DNA of 64,000 bases from Calidifontibacillus erzurumensis. Lineage in GTDB: Bacteria; Bacillota; Bacilli; Bacillales; Bacillaceae_J. A model generated the notes under the pieces. It was not told the origin of the DNA. It searched no databases and saw nothing but the letters and a program-made list of their open reading frames with translations. Position numbers and translations under genes: made by a program. How positions within the stretch are numbered: position 1 is the first letter of the stretch; every line of letters begins with the position of its first letter. Where the stretch lies: the NCBI RefSeq assembly GCF_013303125.1, contig NZ_JABTTE010000004.1, forward strand, positions 1 through 64,000, in the 5' to 3' direction. Shown one piece after another: positions 52,656 to 63,458 of the stretch.

Positions 52656-53366
52656 TTAAAAACCAGTAAAACCACCGAAAATACTAATAAAATATGTGGT
52701 GATTTTTGTCATCCAATCAAAGAATAAGAATATTCCCATTACGATCATCACATAGCCGCCAACTTTTATTATTTTCTCACTATTCCTTTTAATCCACTGC
52801 AATTTTCCAATAAAGAATGACATAATAAAAAACGGAATAGCAAAACCAAGGGTGTAAGCTAACATATACACAAGGCCAGAGCCCGGATTTGAAACGCTTA
52901 ATGCAATAACAGCTGCCAAAATTGGGCCGGTACATGGTGTCCAACCTGCAGCAAATCCCATTCCTATTATAATCGAACCAATAAAACCTGAGGGACGGTT
53001 TTTAAATGATATTTTTCTGTCTTTCATTAAAAATTCGGGTTTTAATACGCCTACAATAACAAACCCAAAAAATACTATTAAAATAGCGCCAATTTGTCTA
53101 ATTAAATCATTATATTGGATAAAAAATTTTCCAATCATCGACGTTGATAATCCTAACACGATAAAAATGCTAGAAAAACCGATTAAAAAGAAAATGGTAT
53201 GGAGCATTGCCCTCTTTCCGAGCATTGCATTTTCTTCTTTCAATTCATTGACAGAAATTCCGGTAATGTATGATAAAAATGCAGGATATAAAGGTAAGCA
53301 GCAAGGTGAGATGAACGATAAAAATCCAGCCCCAAAAGCTAGAAACAGATTAACATCAGCCACCAT
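52656..53366 (-). CDS. ccdA: CcdA, cytochrome c biogenesis thiol-disulfide membrane protein
   Basis: 236 residues, six membrane helices. Redox Cys pairs are placed in [17 protein letters not shown] (helix 1) and [18 protein letters not shown] (helix 4). Moves reducing power to extracytoplasmic thioredoxins such as ResA and, in sporulation, StoA. The TlpA-like protein at 26306 may be a client (inference). ATG at 53366 follows AAGGAG. Confidence 0.95.
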   Translation of the reverse strand: MVADVNLFLAFGAGFLSFISPCCLPLYPAFLSYITGISVNELKEENAMLGKRAMLHTIFFLIGFSSIFIVLGLSTSMIGKFFIQYNDLIRQIGAILIVFFGFVIVGVLKPEFLMKDRKISFKNRPSGFIGSIIIGMGFAAGWTPCTGPILAAVIALSVSNPGSGLVYMLAYTLGFAIPFFIMSFFIGKLQWIKRNSEKIIKVGGYVMIVMGIFLFFDWMTKITTYFISIFGGFTGF

Positions 53367-53480
53367 ATAACAACTCCTTAAATGGAACTCTATAATCTTA
53401 TATCATTCTATCAAAATGGTTGCAATTTGAAACATTTGAAATTAACAGTTTTGTGTCAGGTGCTTGAACTACATATTGAT

Positions 53481-54563
53481 TTAAACATTTATTGTTGGAA
53501 CAATTCCCCATTTTTCAACAATTGTATTGATTTCGTTTTTAATGATATCCAATCCATCTTCCATACCTTCTATAACTACAATACGAGCTGGGGTTTCGTA
53601 TTTTTCTTGGGCATAATGATATTTGGGATCATAATAATTTTCTAATAATAATTTTACGAACTGTTCATACTCTTTATGATGCAAACGATCTTGAATCTCT
53701 TGGAACAACTCAGGCTTCAATCTTTTTTTGAGAGCGGTCGAAGCAGCAACAAATTGTTCATGAAACTCATGAAATCGATATGTGTCACAAATTGCTTTAA
53801 TTCGAGATTCAAGGGATGAAACAATATGAATTCTTGTTCCTTGTTCTTTCCCTTTCAAAATGAAGTCTGGAATGACGATTCTGCCGATTCTTTTACTTTC
53901 TGCTTCAATAATATAATAAGGCGCATCTTTTAGCTCCCAAAGCCGTTGCCAAAGCTTTCTCTCAAATTCTTTTTGAGAATTTGGATTTAATCCGATGGCT
54001 CCGAATATCGAACCTCGATGTCCAGCAAGCTCTTCTAAATTAATGGTTGGATAATTTTCTTGTTGGAGCCTTTTTAAAATTTCAGTTTTATGAGTTCCTG
54101 TGTTTCCTTCAAGTACGATAAATCTTTTTTGAATTTTTGAAAATTCATCGAGGTCTTTCTGGATTAATTTTCGATAGCTGCGAATGCCTCCTTCAAGCTG
54201 AATGACAGGGAATTTAATGGATCCTAAAAAAGAAACAATCGTTCCACTTCTCATTCCACCGCGCCAACAGTAAACGACAATATTTTTATGATCATTTTCA
54301 TTTACAACTTTTTGAAATTGTTGAAAAATTTCCGGTAATTTTTTTGAAAAAAATTGAACTCCTAATTCAATTGCCTGTTTCTGACCAACTTGTTTATAAA
54401 TAGTGCCAATTTTCGCCCGTTCTTCGTTTGAAAATAAAGGTATATTGATTGCTCCGGGGATATGAAATTCCTCAAATTCTGCTGGGGAGCGGACATCAAC
54501 CAATATCACTTTTTCTTTCAAAAGTTCTTCTATTGAAATGGTTGGCACTTTCACACTCATCAA
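53481..54563 (-). CDS. mnmH: tRNA 2-selenouridine synthase (MnmH/SelU)
   Basis: 360 residues. Rhodanese domain with catalytic Cys in VVYCWRGGMRSGT near 97, then a P-loop LEGNTGTHKTEIL near 150 and the family segment NLEELAGHRGSIFG. Replaces 2-thiouridine by 2-selenouridine at the wobble base, using selenophosphate from SelD. Inserted between ccdA and yneF, absent at this place in B. subtilis. ATG at 54563. Confidence 0.95.
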   Translation of the reverse strand: MMSVKVPTISIEELLKEKVILVDVRSPAEFEEFHIPGAINIPLFSNEERAKIGTIYKQVGQKQAIELGVQFFSKKLPEIFQQFQKVVNENDHKNIVVYCWRGGMRSGTIVSFLGSIKFPVIQLEGGIRSYRKLIQKDLDEFSKIQKRFIVLEGNTGTHKTEILKRLQQENYPTINLEELAGHRGSIFGAIGLNPNSQKEFERKLWQRLWELKDAPYYIIEAESKRIGRIVIPDFILKGKEQGTRIHIVSSLESRIKAICDTYRFHEFHEQFVAASTALKKRLKPELFQEIQDRLHHKEYEQFVKLLLENYYDPKYHYAQEKYETPARIVVIEGMEDGLDIIKNEINTIVEKWGIVPTINV

Positions 54564-54634
54564 ACGTCATCCTTTAAATCTATATGTATATACCTATTAT
54601 AGTACCTAGATTTTTCTTTATCAAATAGCAAAAA

Positions 54635-54709
54635 GCTGCCTCAATAAAGGAAGCATCACCAACGAATTCATTCGAGGCATGAATTTGTATGCTATCCTTT
54701 TGAGACAGC
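54635..54709 (-). terminator. Long hairpin after yneF
   Basis: About 21-base imperfect stem (54635-54656 with 54689-54709: GCTGCCTCAA...AAGGAAGCAT and its partner), and an inner ATTCAT/ATGAAT stem. On the minus strand it is followed by TTTTTG. Terminator of yneF, or a short repeat element. Confidence 0.65.
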
Positions 54710-54754
54710 CTTCGTTTAAATTATATAAAGATGTAATCAGTAATTGTTCTACAT

Positions 54755-54970
54755 TTATTTTTTTTGGAGCTTGTTTATTTGTTGCATCATTTGATTAATT
54801 TTCTTTTGAGATGGCTTTTGGCCCATTTGTGTCATCATTACTTTTAACATTTGTTCATTAATAGGCGGATTGTTTTTCAAATAGTTTTCCATATATTTTC
54901 TTGCAATAAAAAAGCCGATGGCAATACCGATAAGTAAAGCCACGAGTCCAATCGTAATATAAAGCCACAT
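54755..54970 (-). CDS. yneF: YneF-family membrane protein
   Basis: 71 residues from ATG at 54970 ([20 protein letters not shown]), one N-terminal helix then [23 protein letters not shown]0154/YneF. The function is unknown. GGAGGAGG precedes it. Upstream codons to 54991 are not conserved. Confidence 0.92.
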   Translation of the reverse strand: MWLYITIGLVALLIGIAIGFFIARKYMENYLKNNPPINEQMLKVMMTQMGQKPSQKKINQMMQQINKLQKK

Positions 54971-55057
54971 AAAAATTCTTTCCTCCTCCAAGTTGTCCTA
55001 TCAATAAAGTGTACTAGAACAACAGCCATTTCACAATATTTTTTATAACTTTCCTTT

Positions 55058-55507
55058 TTAAATATAACGCTCCTGCTTGATTGGATTTAACCAACCAAAA
55101 TGTTTGTTGTCAAAATCCATAGCCAAAAAACATGGATTATATTTCCGAAGAACCTCAAAAAAATGAGTTTCCGCATCATAGCTTCCTTCTGACATAATCC
55201 TCATGTATCGATCGTATACTTCTAGCTTTGCAAGGGAAAACGATTTACTAGCTTGTGGCTTATAAATGAATTCCGTTCCTTTTTCTTTATATGTCGCCTG
55301 AATTTGCATGTTTTTTTCAATATATCTATTTATTTCAATTACTGAAATCGGATTCGTAATATAATCAATTTGTTTTGACAACAACTCGGATCGAGCAGGG
55401 TTTTGTTCTTGAATTTGTTCTAGGAATAAATTAAAAATTAAAAACTCTTTTCCAAAATATTCGTAGGCTACATCATCTTTTAATAGATAAATAAAATAGT
55501 TTCTCAT
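55058..55507 (-). CDS. sirA: SirA, sporulation inhibitor of replication
   Basis: 149 residues: MRNYFIYLLKDDVAYEYFGK, LAMDFDNKHFGWLNPIKQER. SirA (YneE) binds DnaA domain I and blocks extra replication rounds as sporulation starts. Between tkt and yneF as in B. subtilis. Confidence 0.9.
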   Translation of the reverse strand: MRNYFIYLLKDDVAYEYFGKEFLIFNLFLEQIQEQNPARSELLSKQIDYITNPISVIEINRYIEKNMQIQATYKEKGTEFIYKPQASKSFSLAKLEVYDRYMRIMSEGSYDAETHFFEVLRKYNPCFLAMDFDNKHFGWLNPIKQERYI

Positions 55508-55601
55508 GAAAATTCCCCCTACTACTCGTTCTAGTAAAAGTATAGACGAAGTAGAGAGAAATGATTGTCACCTGTTGGTGAGAGAATCCACTAGTTTTGT
55601 C

Positions 55602-55640
55602 GAAAAAGGTGAGGCTGAAATTTTTTGTTCAGCCTCACAT
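55602..55640 (-). terminator. Terminator after tkt
   Basis: Minus-strand GTGAGGCTGAA / TTCAGCCTCAC, a nine-base loop, then CTTTTTC. Confidence 0.92.
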
Positions 55641-55650
55641 ATATTTGTTG

Positions 55651-57657
55651 TTATTTTTCAAGCAAGGCTTTTACTCTTGCAACAACATTTTCTACAGTAA
55701 AACCGTATTCTTGCATAAGTTTCTCTCCAGGTGCTGATGCGCCAAACTGATCGATAGCAATGATATCGCCTTCTGAACCCACGTAACGATGCCATCCTAG
55801 TGAAGAACCCATTTCAACAGCTAAACGTTTTTTCACATTTTTAGGCAAGACAGATTCTTTGTACTCTTCTGATTGCTCTTCAAATAGATTCCATGCAGGC
55901 ATGCTAATGACAGATACGTAAATTCCTTCTTCTTTAAGCACTTTTTGTGCTTCGATTGCTAAGTTTACTTCAGAGCCGGTAGCTAAGATCAGAGCATCTG
56001 GAGTTTCTTTTTCTGATTTACTAATTACATAAGCTCCTTTCCTAACTCCTTCATAAGCTTTTTCTTTTGTACCCTCAATGGTTGGTAATCCTTGTCGCGA
56101 TAAAACGAGAGCCGTTGGTCGATTTTCACTTTCAAGAGCTACTTTCCATGCGGCAACTGTTTCATTACCGTCAGCAGGGCGGATTGTAGTTAAATTAGGC
56201 ATCGAGCGAAGAGAAGCTAAATGTTCAATTGGCTCATGAGTAGGACCATCTTCGCCCACAGCAATGCTGTCATGAGTAAACACATAAGTTACCGGCAAGT
56301 TCATAAGTGCTGACAATCGAATCGCTGGACGTAAATAATCAGAGAACACAAAGAATGTTCCTCCGAAAACTTTTAATCCTCCATGCAGAGCCATTCCATT
56401 TAAAGCGGCACCCATCGCAAATTCGCGAACACCAAACCAAATATTACGGCCGCTATAATCATGGGCAGAAAAATCACCTTGGTCTTTCATCGTTGTTTTA
56501 TTTGAACTTGCTAAATCGGCTGATCCACCAAAGAATTGCGGAACAGCTTTAGCAATGGCGTTAATGGTTTGACCAGATGAATCACGGCTAGCTAATTTCG
56601 TACCTACTTCATATGTTGGAAGTTCTTTCTCCCAACCTTCTGGTAGTTTGCCATTAATCGCTTGTTCTAATTGTTGGCCAAGTTCAGGATACTTTCCTTT
56701 ATAAGCAGACAATAATTGATTCCATTCAGCTTCGTGTTTTGCTCCTGCTTCAAAAACCTCTTGTCGGAAATGATCATACACTTCTTGCGGTACATAGAAA
56801 TCTTCCTCAAAAGTCCAATTATATGATTGTTTAGTTAACTTAACTTCTTCTTTCCCGAGAGGAGCGCCATGGGAAGCAGATTTTCCAGATTTATTCGGAG
56901 ATCCAAAGCCAATAGTTGTTTTCACTTCAATTAAAGTTGGTCGGTTTAAATCTGCTCTTCCTTCCTCTAATGCTTTTTCAATTTCATCTAAATTATTGCC
57001 GTCTGTAACCCGCAATACTTGCCAACCGTATGCTTCATAACGTTGTAAAACATTTTCTGAAAACGAGCGGTTAAGATCTCCGTCTAATGAAATATCATTG
57101 GAATCATATAAAATTATTAAGCGACCAAGTTTTAAATGGCCTGCTAATGAAGCAGATTCAGCTGAAACACCTTCCATTAAGTCGCCGTCTCCGCATATTG
57201 CATATGTAAAGTGATTAATGATTTCGAAATCTGGTTTGTTAAATTTAGCAGCTAAATGCCGTTCAGCCATCGCCATCCCGACAGCTGTTGCAACACCTTG
57301 TCCAAGAGGACCTGTTGTTGCTTCAACCCCTGGTGTATGTCCATATTCTGGATGACCTGGTGTTTTTGAACCCCATTGACGGAAGTTTTTAATATCATCC
57401 ATTGTCAAATCATAACCGCTTAAATGTAAAAGGCTGTACAATAACATAGATCCATGTCCAGCAGATAGAATAAAACGGTCTCGGTTAAACCAATTTGGAT
57501 TAGCTGGATTATGTTTCATAAATTTTGTCCACAACTTATAGGCCATTGGTGCTGCACCCATAGGCATACCTGGATGCCCTGAATTTGCTTTTTCAATTGC
57601 ATCAATTGACAAAGTGCGGATCGAACTGATCGATAATTGTTCGATAGATTGTGACAT
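55651..57657 (-). CDS. tkt: Transketolase
   Basis: 668 residues. TPP binding: [20 protein letters not shown] near 155; transketolase motif [20 protein letters not shown] near 465; [10 protein letters not shown]. Links the pentose phosphate pathway to glycolysis. ATG at 57657 follows AAGGATGA. Next to sirA as in B. subtilis. Confidence 0.97.
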   Translation of the reverse strand: MSQSIEQLSISSIRTLSIDAIEKANSGHPGMPMGAAPMAYKLWTKFMKHNPANPNWFNRDRFILSAGHGSMLLYSLLHLSGYDLTMDDIKNFRQWGSKTPGHPEYGHTPGVEATTGPLGQGVATAVGMAMAERHLAAKFNKPDFEIINHFTYAICGDGDLMEGVSAESASLAGHLKLGRLIILYDSNDISLDGDLNRSFSENVLQRYEAYGWQVLRVTDGNNLDEIEKALEEGRADLNRPTLIEVKTTIGFGSPNKSGKSASHGAPLGKEEVKLTKQSYNWTFEEDFYVPQEVYDHFRQEVFEAGAKHEAEWNQLLSAYKGKYPELGQQLEQAINGKLPEGWEKELPTYEVGTKLASRDSSGQTINAIAKAVPQFFGGSADLASSNKTTMKDQGDFSAHDYSGRNIWFGVREFAMGAALNGMALHGGLKVFGGTFFVFSDYLRPAIRLSALMNLPVTYVFTHDSIAVGEDGPTHEPIEHLASLRSMPNLTTIRPADGNETVAAWKVALESENRPTALVLSRQGLPTIEGTKEKAYEGVRKGAYVISKSEKETPDALILATGSEVNLAIEAQKVLKEEGIYVSVISMPAWNLFEEQSEEYKESVLPKNVKKRLAVEMGSSLGWHRYVGSEGDIIAIDQFGASAPGEKLMQEYGFTVENVVARVKALLEK

Positions 57658-58077
57658 TTATTTCATCCTTCCTAACTTTTCTACTCGGTTTCCATCATAT
57701 AACGAAAAATCCATTGTTTCAACAAATTTCCTCAAGACAATACATATTATGTGCGATTGTGGTAATTTTTATTGAACCAAAACTGGTCTACCCATCTTTT
57801 ATCACTTTTCGAAAATTCAATAATCTATTACAATTGCCCCTAAACTCAAACTTGTTATAAAAACGGTTTAAATGAACATTGTTACAACAATTAATTGAAG
57901 CAGCTCGTTATAAGAACCGCTAAATTTATTTTATCGGACTATTCCTAACCAACGATTTATACGCCACTTAACCTCTCCTTCAATCCTATCACACATTTCT
58001 TTTCGAACTTATGTTTGTAAACAAATGCAAAATTTGTTATAATTCTATTAATATATTGGATTAAAGAGGTGAAAATG
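57658..58077. other. Intergenic region between tkt and lexA
   Basis: 420 bases. In B. subtilis yneA, yneB and ynzC lie here; no such frames are visible, on either strand, including very short ones. The right end contains the lexA promoter. Otherwise AT-rich with no structure seen. Confidence 0.65.
58004..58043 (+). promoter_or_regulatory. lexA promoter with LexA box
   Basis: TTGTAA (58015-58020), 17 bases, TATAAT (58038-58043). CGAACTTATGTTTG (58004-58017) fits the Bacillus LexA box CGAAC-N4-GTTCG except one base and overlaps the -35. Autoregulation by LexA is expected. Confidence 0.85.
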
Positions 58078-58701
58078 ATGACAAAAATTTCTAAAAGACA
58101 GCAAGACATCCTTGATTTTATAAAAAAGCAAGTAAGCGAAAAAGGATATCCACCATCCGTTAGAGAAATTGGCGAAGCAGTAGGCTTAGCATCAAGCTCG
58201 ACAGTCCATGGGCACTTATCGAGACTTGAGAAAAAAGGATATATTCGTAGAGATCCTACTAAGCCGAGGGCTATTGAAATATTAACGAATGAAGAGACAA
58301 ACTCAATTCCTAAATCAGAAACAGTCAACGTACCGATTATCGGCAAAGTAACGGCAGGTTTACCGATTACCGCCATTGAAAACATTGATGAATATCTTCC
58401 TTTACCAGAACGATTTGTACCCGCTGATGGCAATGTGTTTATCCTTGTCGTTGAAGGGGAAAGCATGATCGAAGCAGGCATCCATGATGGGGATTATGTC
58501 ATCGTTCGTCAACAACAAACGGCTGAGAATGGCGATATCGTTGTTGCAATGACCGAAGAAAACGAAGCAACTGTTAAACGATTTTTCAAAGAAAAAAATT
58601 ATATTCGCCTTCAACCAGAAAATTCAGCGATGGAACCGATCATCGTTCGAAACGTATCAATATTAGGAAAAGTGATCGGCCTTTACCGTTCCATTGATTG
58701 A
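58078..58701 (+). CDS. lexA: LexA, SOS repressor
   Basis: 207 residues from ATG at 58078, after AAAGAGGTG. Winged helix: [20 protein letters not shown]; self-cleavage site VTAGLPITA near residue 91; catalytic Ser in [11 protein letters not shown] near 125 and Lys in [10 protein letters not shown] near 163. Cleaved when RecA is activated. Confidence 0.96.
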   Translation: MTKISKRQQDILDFIKKQVSEKGYPPSVREIGEAVGLASSSTVHGHLSRLEKKGYIRRDPTKPRAIEILTNEETNSIPKSETVNVPIIGKVTAGLPITAIENIDEYLPLPERFVPADGNVFILVVEGESMIEAGIHDGDYVIVRQQQTAENGDIVVAMTEENEATVKRFFKEKNYIRLQPENSAMEPIIVRNVSILGKVIGLYRSID

Positions 58702-58725
58702 ACAAAATTAATAAACAACAGTAAT

Positions 58726-58768
58726 AAGCTGCATCAAAACGGAAAAAAATTTGATGCAGCTTTTTTAT
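58726..58768 (+). terminator. Terminator after lexA
   Basis: AAGCTGCATCAAA / TTTGATGCAGCTT around a 12-base loop, then a T run. Confidence 0.92.
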
Positions 58769-58908
58769 AAATTATCAGAAAAATTAATCCGACAAAAAAG
58801 GGCGTAAGATCGTGCTATTCTCGACCCCTGCCCTTACTTCCAATATCTATTTTATATCATATTTTAAATACCCCATTTAGAAGGCTTCTCAATTTCTTGC
58901 AACCACTT

Positions 58909-60243
58909 TTAATAAGTAGACATATAATGCTCACGTTCCCAAGTCGTTACAGTTGTACGGAACATATCCCACTCAATTTCTTTTGCTTCAATAAAGTGTT
59001 CTGCAATATGTTCCCCTAATGCATCTAAAATGACCTCATCCTGTTTTAATTTTTCCAAAGCGACACCAAGGTTTGATGGTAAATCGATGATTCCATGTTC
59101 TAAACGTTCTAACTTACCCATAACGTATATATTGCGGTCAACAGGTTTTGGAGCTTTTAATTTATTAATAATTCCATCCAAACCAGCAGCTAAAATTACT
59201 GCCATCGCTAAATAAGGATTTGCAGATGGATCAGGACTACGCACTTCTACACGGGTGCTCATACCTCTAGCTGTTGGAATGCGGATTAGTGGACTACGAT
59301 TTTTCGCAGACCAAGCAACATAGCATGGAGCTTCATACCCTGGCACAAGGCGCTTATATGAATTAACAGTTGGATTACAAATTGCTGTAAATGCTTCAGC
59401 ATGTTTCATAATACCTGCGATAAATTGATAAGCTGTTTCGCTTAATTGAAGCGGACCATTTTCATCATAAAAGGCATTTTGATTTCCTTTAAATAATGAC
59501 ACATTACAATGCATGCCAGATCCTGCAATTCCAAAGATTGGTTTTGGCATAAAAGTAGCGTGTAAACCATGTTTACGTGCAATTGTTTTAACAACTAATT
59601 TAAATGTTTGAATATCATCACATGCTTTCACTGCATCCGCATACTTAAAATCAATCTCATGTTGGCCTGGGCCGCATTCATGATGGGAAGCTTCAATGTC
59701 AAAGCCCATTTCTTCCAATTCCAAAACAATATCGCGGCGGCAGTTTTCTCCAAGATCTGTAGGAGCCAAGTCAAAATATCCGCCTTTATCATTTAATTCC
59801 ATTGTTGGTTCGCCATTTTCATCAAGTTTAAATAAATAAAATTCAGGTTCTGGTCCAAGGTTGAAAGAAGTGAAGCCTAACTCTTCCATTCTGCGAAGCA
59901 TCCGCTTCAAGTTACCGCGAGGATCGCCCGCAAAAGGTGTACCGTCTGTATTATAAATATCACAAATTAAGCGGGCAACTTTCCCTTTTTCAGTCGTCCA
60001 TGGAAAGACAATCCACGTATCATAGTCTGGATATAAATACATGTCGGATTCTTCAATACGAACAAATCCTTCGATGGATGAACCATCAAACATCATTTGA
60101 TTGTTGAGGGCCTTATCCAACTGACCGATTGGAATTTCTACGTTTTTAATAATTCCAAGCATATCTGTAAATTGAAGGCGAATAAATCTTACATTTTGCT
60201 CTTGTGCCATTCGTTTAATGTCTTCTTTTGTATACTTTGCCAC
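58909..60243 (-). CDS. glnA: Glutamine synthetase, type I
   Basis: 444 residues, GSI-alpha subgroup as in Bacillus. [16 protein letters not shown] near 55 with the Arg used in feedback inhibition, [13 protein letters not shown] near 245, and [20 protein letters not shown]. Makes glutamine from glutamate and ammonia. Follows glnR in the same operon. EUT-derived ammonia would be a substrate (inference). ATG at 60243 follows AGGAG. Confidence 0.97.
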   Translation of the reverse strand: MAKYTKEDIKRMAQEQNVRFIRLQFTDMLGIIKNVEIPIGQLDKALNNQMMFDGSSIEGFVRIEESDMYLYPDYDTWIVFPWTTEKGKVARLICDIYNTDGTPFAGDPRGNLKRMLRRMEELGFTSFNLGPEPEFYLFKLDENGEPTMELNDKGGYFDLAPTDLGENCRRDIVLELEEMGFDIEASHHECGPGQHEIDFKYADAVKACDDIQTFKLVVKTIARKHGLHATFMPKPIFGIAGSGMHCNVSLFKGNQNAFYDENGPLQLSETAYQFIAGIMKHAEAFTAICNPTVNSYKRLVPGYEAPCYVAWSAKNRSPLIRIPTARGMSTRVEVRSPDPSANPYLAMAVILAAGLDGIINKLKAPKPVDRNIYVMGKLERLEHGIIDLPSNLGVALEKLKQDEVILDALGEHIAEHFIEAKEIEWDMFRTTVTTWEREHYMSTY

Positions 60244-60284
60244 TACTAGCTCCTCCTAAATACTGTCTATTCCAAAATGATTTA

Positions 60285-60677
60285 TTAATAAAATAAGTTG
60301 AAATTGCCATTCTGCTGCTTACTAAAACGGCCAGCCTGAATAAGCTCTTTACGAAGCAAACGCCTCAACTCGGCATCTGACAATTCCTGCTTCACATCAG
60401 AGACTTGCTCGGTTTTTTCTATAAATTTTTCGTCTTTCTTTGTCGCAAATATTTTTTTAATTCCGGCTAAATTAACCCCTTGTTCAATCAACGATTTTAT
60501 TTCAAGTAAACGGTCAATATCATTGAAGGAAAACAACCGTCGATTTCCATTTGTTCTAGCGGGATGAATTAATTCATTTTCTTCATAATAGCGAATTTGA
60601 CGAGCGGACAATTCAGTAAGTTGCATTACTATTCCAATTGGAAATAAAGGCATCGTACGACGAAACTGATCACTCAT
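60285..60677 (-). CDS. glnR: GlnR, MerR-family nitrogen repressor
   Basis: 130 residues from ATG at 60677 ([12 protein letters not shown]), after AAGGGGG. N-terminal MerR helix-turn-helix: [21 protein letters not shown]-terminal tail that senses feedback-inhibited GlnA. Heads the glnRA operon with a GlnR box upstream. Confidence 0.95.
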   Translation of the reverse strand: MSDQFRRTMPLFPIGIVMQLTELSARQIRYYEENELIHPARTNGNRRLFSFNDIDRLLEIKSLIEQGVNLAGIKKIFATKKDEKFIEKTEQVSDVKQELSDAELRRLLRKELIQAGRFSKQQNGNFNLFY

Positions 60678-60718
60678 TACTGGTGCCCCCTTCAAGCAGT
60701 ACTGCTTTCATTGATTTT

Positions 60719-60769
60719 ATCTTAAATGACGATATTTTTTCTGTCAACACTATGTTAGAATACCTTACA
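60719..60769 (-). promoter_or_regulatory. glnRA promoter and GlnR/TnrA box
   Basis: Minus-strand TTGACA (complement of 60742-60747), 17 bases, TAAGAT (complement of 60719-60724). TGTTAGAATACCTTACA (60753-60769) is an exact TGTNA-N7-TNACA site just upstream of the -35. Confidence 0.9.
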
Positions 60770-60791
60770 CTTTTTCATAAACAATCAAGTA

Positions 60792-62057
60792 CTAACGAAT
60801 ATATCCCTTTTCCATTAATTGATTAATTGCGGTAATAAGGGCTATCTTCACATGTTCATAAGTAAGTCCCCCTTGAACATATGCTTCGTACGGAGGACGC
60901 ATTGGACCATCAGCTGTTAATTCAATACTTGCTCCTTGTATAAAAGTACCAGCAGCCATAATGACATCATCTTCATAACCAGGCATATAACTCGGTTCAG
61001 GTGATACATGAGCATTAACGGGAGAAGCAAATTGGATGGCTTGACAAAAAGCAATCATCATTTCCCGATCTTGAAATTGCACAGATTGAACGAGATCGGT
61101 TCGTTTTTGTTTCCAACTTGGATATGTATGAAACCCATACTCCTCTAAAAGAGCTGATGAAAAAACAGCTCCTTTCAATGCTTGTCCTACAATGTGAGGA
61201 GCAAGGAAAAATCCTTGATACATTTCATGCAAGCTATATAGCGACGGGCCTGCTTCCCTGCCGATACCTGGTGCAGTTAAGCGATTGGCACATAAATCAA
61301 CTAACATTTCTTTTCCAACAATGTAACCACCACTTTTAGCAAGACCGCCGCCAGGATTTTTAATTAAGGAACCCGCTACTAAGTCTGCACCAACATGACA
61401 AGGTTCAAGCTCTTCAACAAACTCACCATAACAATTATCTACAAAAACAAATACCTCTGGCTTAATTTCTTTTACAAATTTGATCATTTCCTTAATTTGA
61501 TCAATTGTAAAGGACGGTCTAGTTGCATACCCTTTTGACCGTTGGATGCCAATTAATTTTGTATTTGGTTTAATAGCCTTGGCAACATTGTGATAATCAA
61601 CAGTTCCTTCTGGTGTTAAAGGAATGGCTTGGTAGCTGATTTGAAAATCTCTTAATGAACCGTTTTGTTCTCCACGGATACCGACAATTTCTTCAAGTGT
61701 ATCATACGGTCTTCCAGTAATATATAAAAGTTCATCACCAGGTCGAAGCACCCCAAATAATGAAAGGGAAATGGCATGAGTGCCTGATATAATTTGTGGC
61801 CGTACCAACGCTGCTTCCGCACCAAACACTTCAGCATAAACGTTTTCCAGTGTATCCCTGCCGATATCATCATAACCATAGCCAGTAGAAGGATTAAAAT
61901 GAAAATCAGCCACTTTTTGATTTCGAAATGCCGTTAAAACTCGATACTGGTTTTTCTCAACTATTGAATCAATTTCAGAATGAATAGGTTTAATTTTTTC
62001 TTCAATTTTTTCAACTACTTTTTTTATTTCTAATCCAAAACGAAAATTCTCGTACAT
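60792..62057 (-). CDS. ynbB: YnbB-like PLP enzyme
   Basis: 421 residues of the methionine gamma-lyase family; often called aluminium resistance protein. Fold-type I PLP: VRPQIISGTHAISLSLFG near 95, FVDNCYGEFVEE near 205, Schiff-base Lys in LVAGSLIKNPGGGLAKSGG near 243. The reaction is not established. Lies between hflX and glnR as in B. subtilis. Confidence 0.9.
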   Translation of the reverse strand: MYENFRFGLEIKKVVEKIEEKIKPIHSEIDSIVEKNQYRVLTAFRNQKVADFHFNPSTGYGYDDIGRDTLENVYAEVFGAEAALVRPQIISGTHAISLSLFGVLRPGDELLYITGRPYDTLEEIVGIRGEQNGSLRDFQISYQAIPLTPEGTVDYHNVAKAIKPNTKLIGIQRSKGYATRPSFTIDQIKEMIKFVKEIKPEVFVFVDNCYGEFVEELEPCHVGADLVAGSLIKNPGGGLAKSGGYIVGKEMLVDLCANRLTAPGIGREAGPSLYSLHEMYQGFFLAPHIVGQALKGAVFSSALLEEYGFHTYPSWKQKRTDLVQSVQFQDREMMIAFCQAIQFASPVNAHVSPEPSYMPGYEDDVIMAAGTFIQGASIELTADGPMRPPYEAYVQGGLTYEHVKIALITAINQLMEKGYIR

Positions 62058-62067
62058 ACTAATCTCC

Positions 62068-63330
62068 CTAATGAAGTTGATAATCTTTTATTTGTTGATG
62101 TAAAGGTCCATTTGGCATTACGAATCCTTTACATTCATAAATTTCTCTTTGCTCATTAAATTGTTGATCAACTACGATCGTTTCCCCTTTAAGTTTAGCG
62201 AGTAGCCGTCCTTCTGTTTTAGGAACAAAGATATGATAATATTCCATTTGTTCGATTATTTTCTCTTCGATTTTTTTTCGGAGGAAATTTATATCTTCCT
62301 GATCAAGGGCACTTATAAATACCATATCATTCGTCGAAGGAACGAACGAAGTAAGTACTAAGTCTTTTTTATTGTAAACGGTTAATATCGGGATATTTTT
62401 AATCCCAAGTTCCTCTAAAATTTTGTATACTGTTTTTTCATGGTTAAAATAATCTGGATTTGAACAATCTACTACGTGCAAAATTAAATCAGATTCACAC
62501 ACTTCCTCGAGGGTAGAACGGAACGCAGCAATTAAAGTCGTCGGCAAATCTTCAATAAATCCAACCGTATCGGTTAAAAGGGTTGTTAATCCGCTTGGCA
62601 GGATGAACTTTCTTGTCATCGGGTCTAACGTTGCAAACAATAAGTTCTCTTCAAACGCCGCTGCTTCCGTTAGTCTGTTAAAAATCGTTGATTTTCCAGC
62701 ATTCGTATAACCGACCAGGGAAATTTGAAACGCTTGATTCTTCTTTCTCCTTTCCCGATAACGGATCCGATGTTCAGTAACCGCTTTTAGCTGCTTTTTA
62801 ATTTCATCAATGCGGCGGCGAATATGGCGACGGTCGGTTTCCAGCTTTGTTTCACCCGGCCCTCTCGTTCCAATCCCTCCGCCTAGACGTGATAAGGCAA
62901 GACCTTGGCCTGCAAGCCGTGGTAATAAATATTCGTATTGAGCAAGCTCTACTTGGAGCTTCCCTTCTTTTGACTTCGCACGGGCTGCAAAAATATCTAA
63001 AATTAGTTGTGTACGGTCAATGACCTTTGCTTCAAACGTTTCTGATAAATTCCGAAGTTGGGAGGGCGAAAGTTCATCATTAAAAATGATTACATCAATA
63101 TCTAATTCTTTTTCTAGTTGGGCAATTTCTTCAACCTTTCCTTTTCCGATATAGGTTGCAGGATGAATCTTCTCTCTTTTTTGCGATAAGCTCATCATTA
63201 CTTCACCGTGAGCTGTTTTTGTCAGAGAGGCCAACTCTTCCATTGAATATAAAAAACGTTCTTCATCCATGTGCGGCAATTGACAACCTACTAACAATGC
63301 CCTTTCTTTTCTTGCTTCATTTTCAATCAA
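62068..63330 (-). CDS. hflX: HflX, ribosome-associated GTPase
   Basis: About 420 residues from TTG at 63330, which follows GAGGG. Glycine-rich GTPase family: [20 protein letters not shown] linker near 165, P-loop [14 protein letters not shown] near 205, [15 protein letters not shown]. Splits stalled ribosomes in stress. The frame upstream to 63438 is hydrophobic and non-homologous, so I leave it out. Confidence 0.93.
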   Translation of the reverse strand: MIENEARKERALLVGCQLPHMDEERFLYSMEELASLTKTAHGEVMMSLSQKREKIHPATYIGKGKVEEIAQLEKELDIDVIIFNDELSPSQLRNLSETFEAKVIDRTQLILDIFAARAKSKEGKLQVELAQYEYLLPRLAGQGLALSRLGGGIGTRGPGETKLETDRRHIRRRIDEIKKQLKAVTEHRIRYRERRKKNQAFQISLVGYTNAGKSTIFNRLTEAAAFEENLLFATLDPMTRKFILPSGLTTLLTDTVGFIEDLPTTLIAAFRSTLEEVCESDLILHVVDCSNPDYFNHEKTVYKILEELGIKNIPILTVYNKKDLVLTSFVPSTNDMVFISALDQEDINFLRKKIEEKIIEQMEYYHIFVPKTEGRLLAKLKGETIVVDQQFNEQREIYECKGFVMPNGPLHQQIKDYQLH

Positions 63331-63458
63331 AATTTGTCCCTCGCTTTTATTACATTCTTTATCAATATTAACAAAGAAAATAAACATTTTCATCCTGTGA
63401 AAATATAAAAAATTGAAAAGAAAAAGAAAGACTGACAAATTTGCCAGCCCTTTCTTTC

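Noticed and set aside
57957-58481. 174-residue minus-strand frame over lexA and its promoter
   Set aside because: Antisense to lexA and includes the LexA box; no homology visible. Not yneA.
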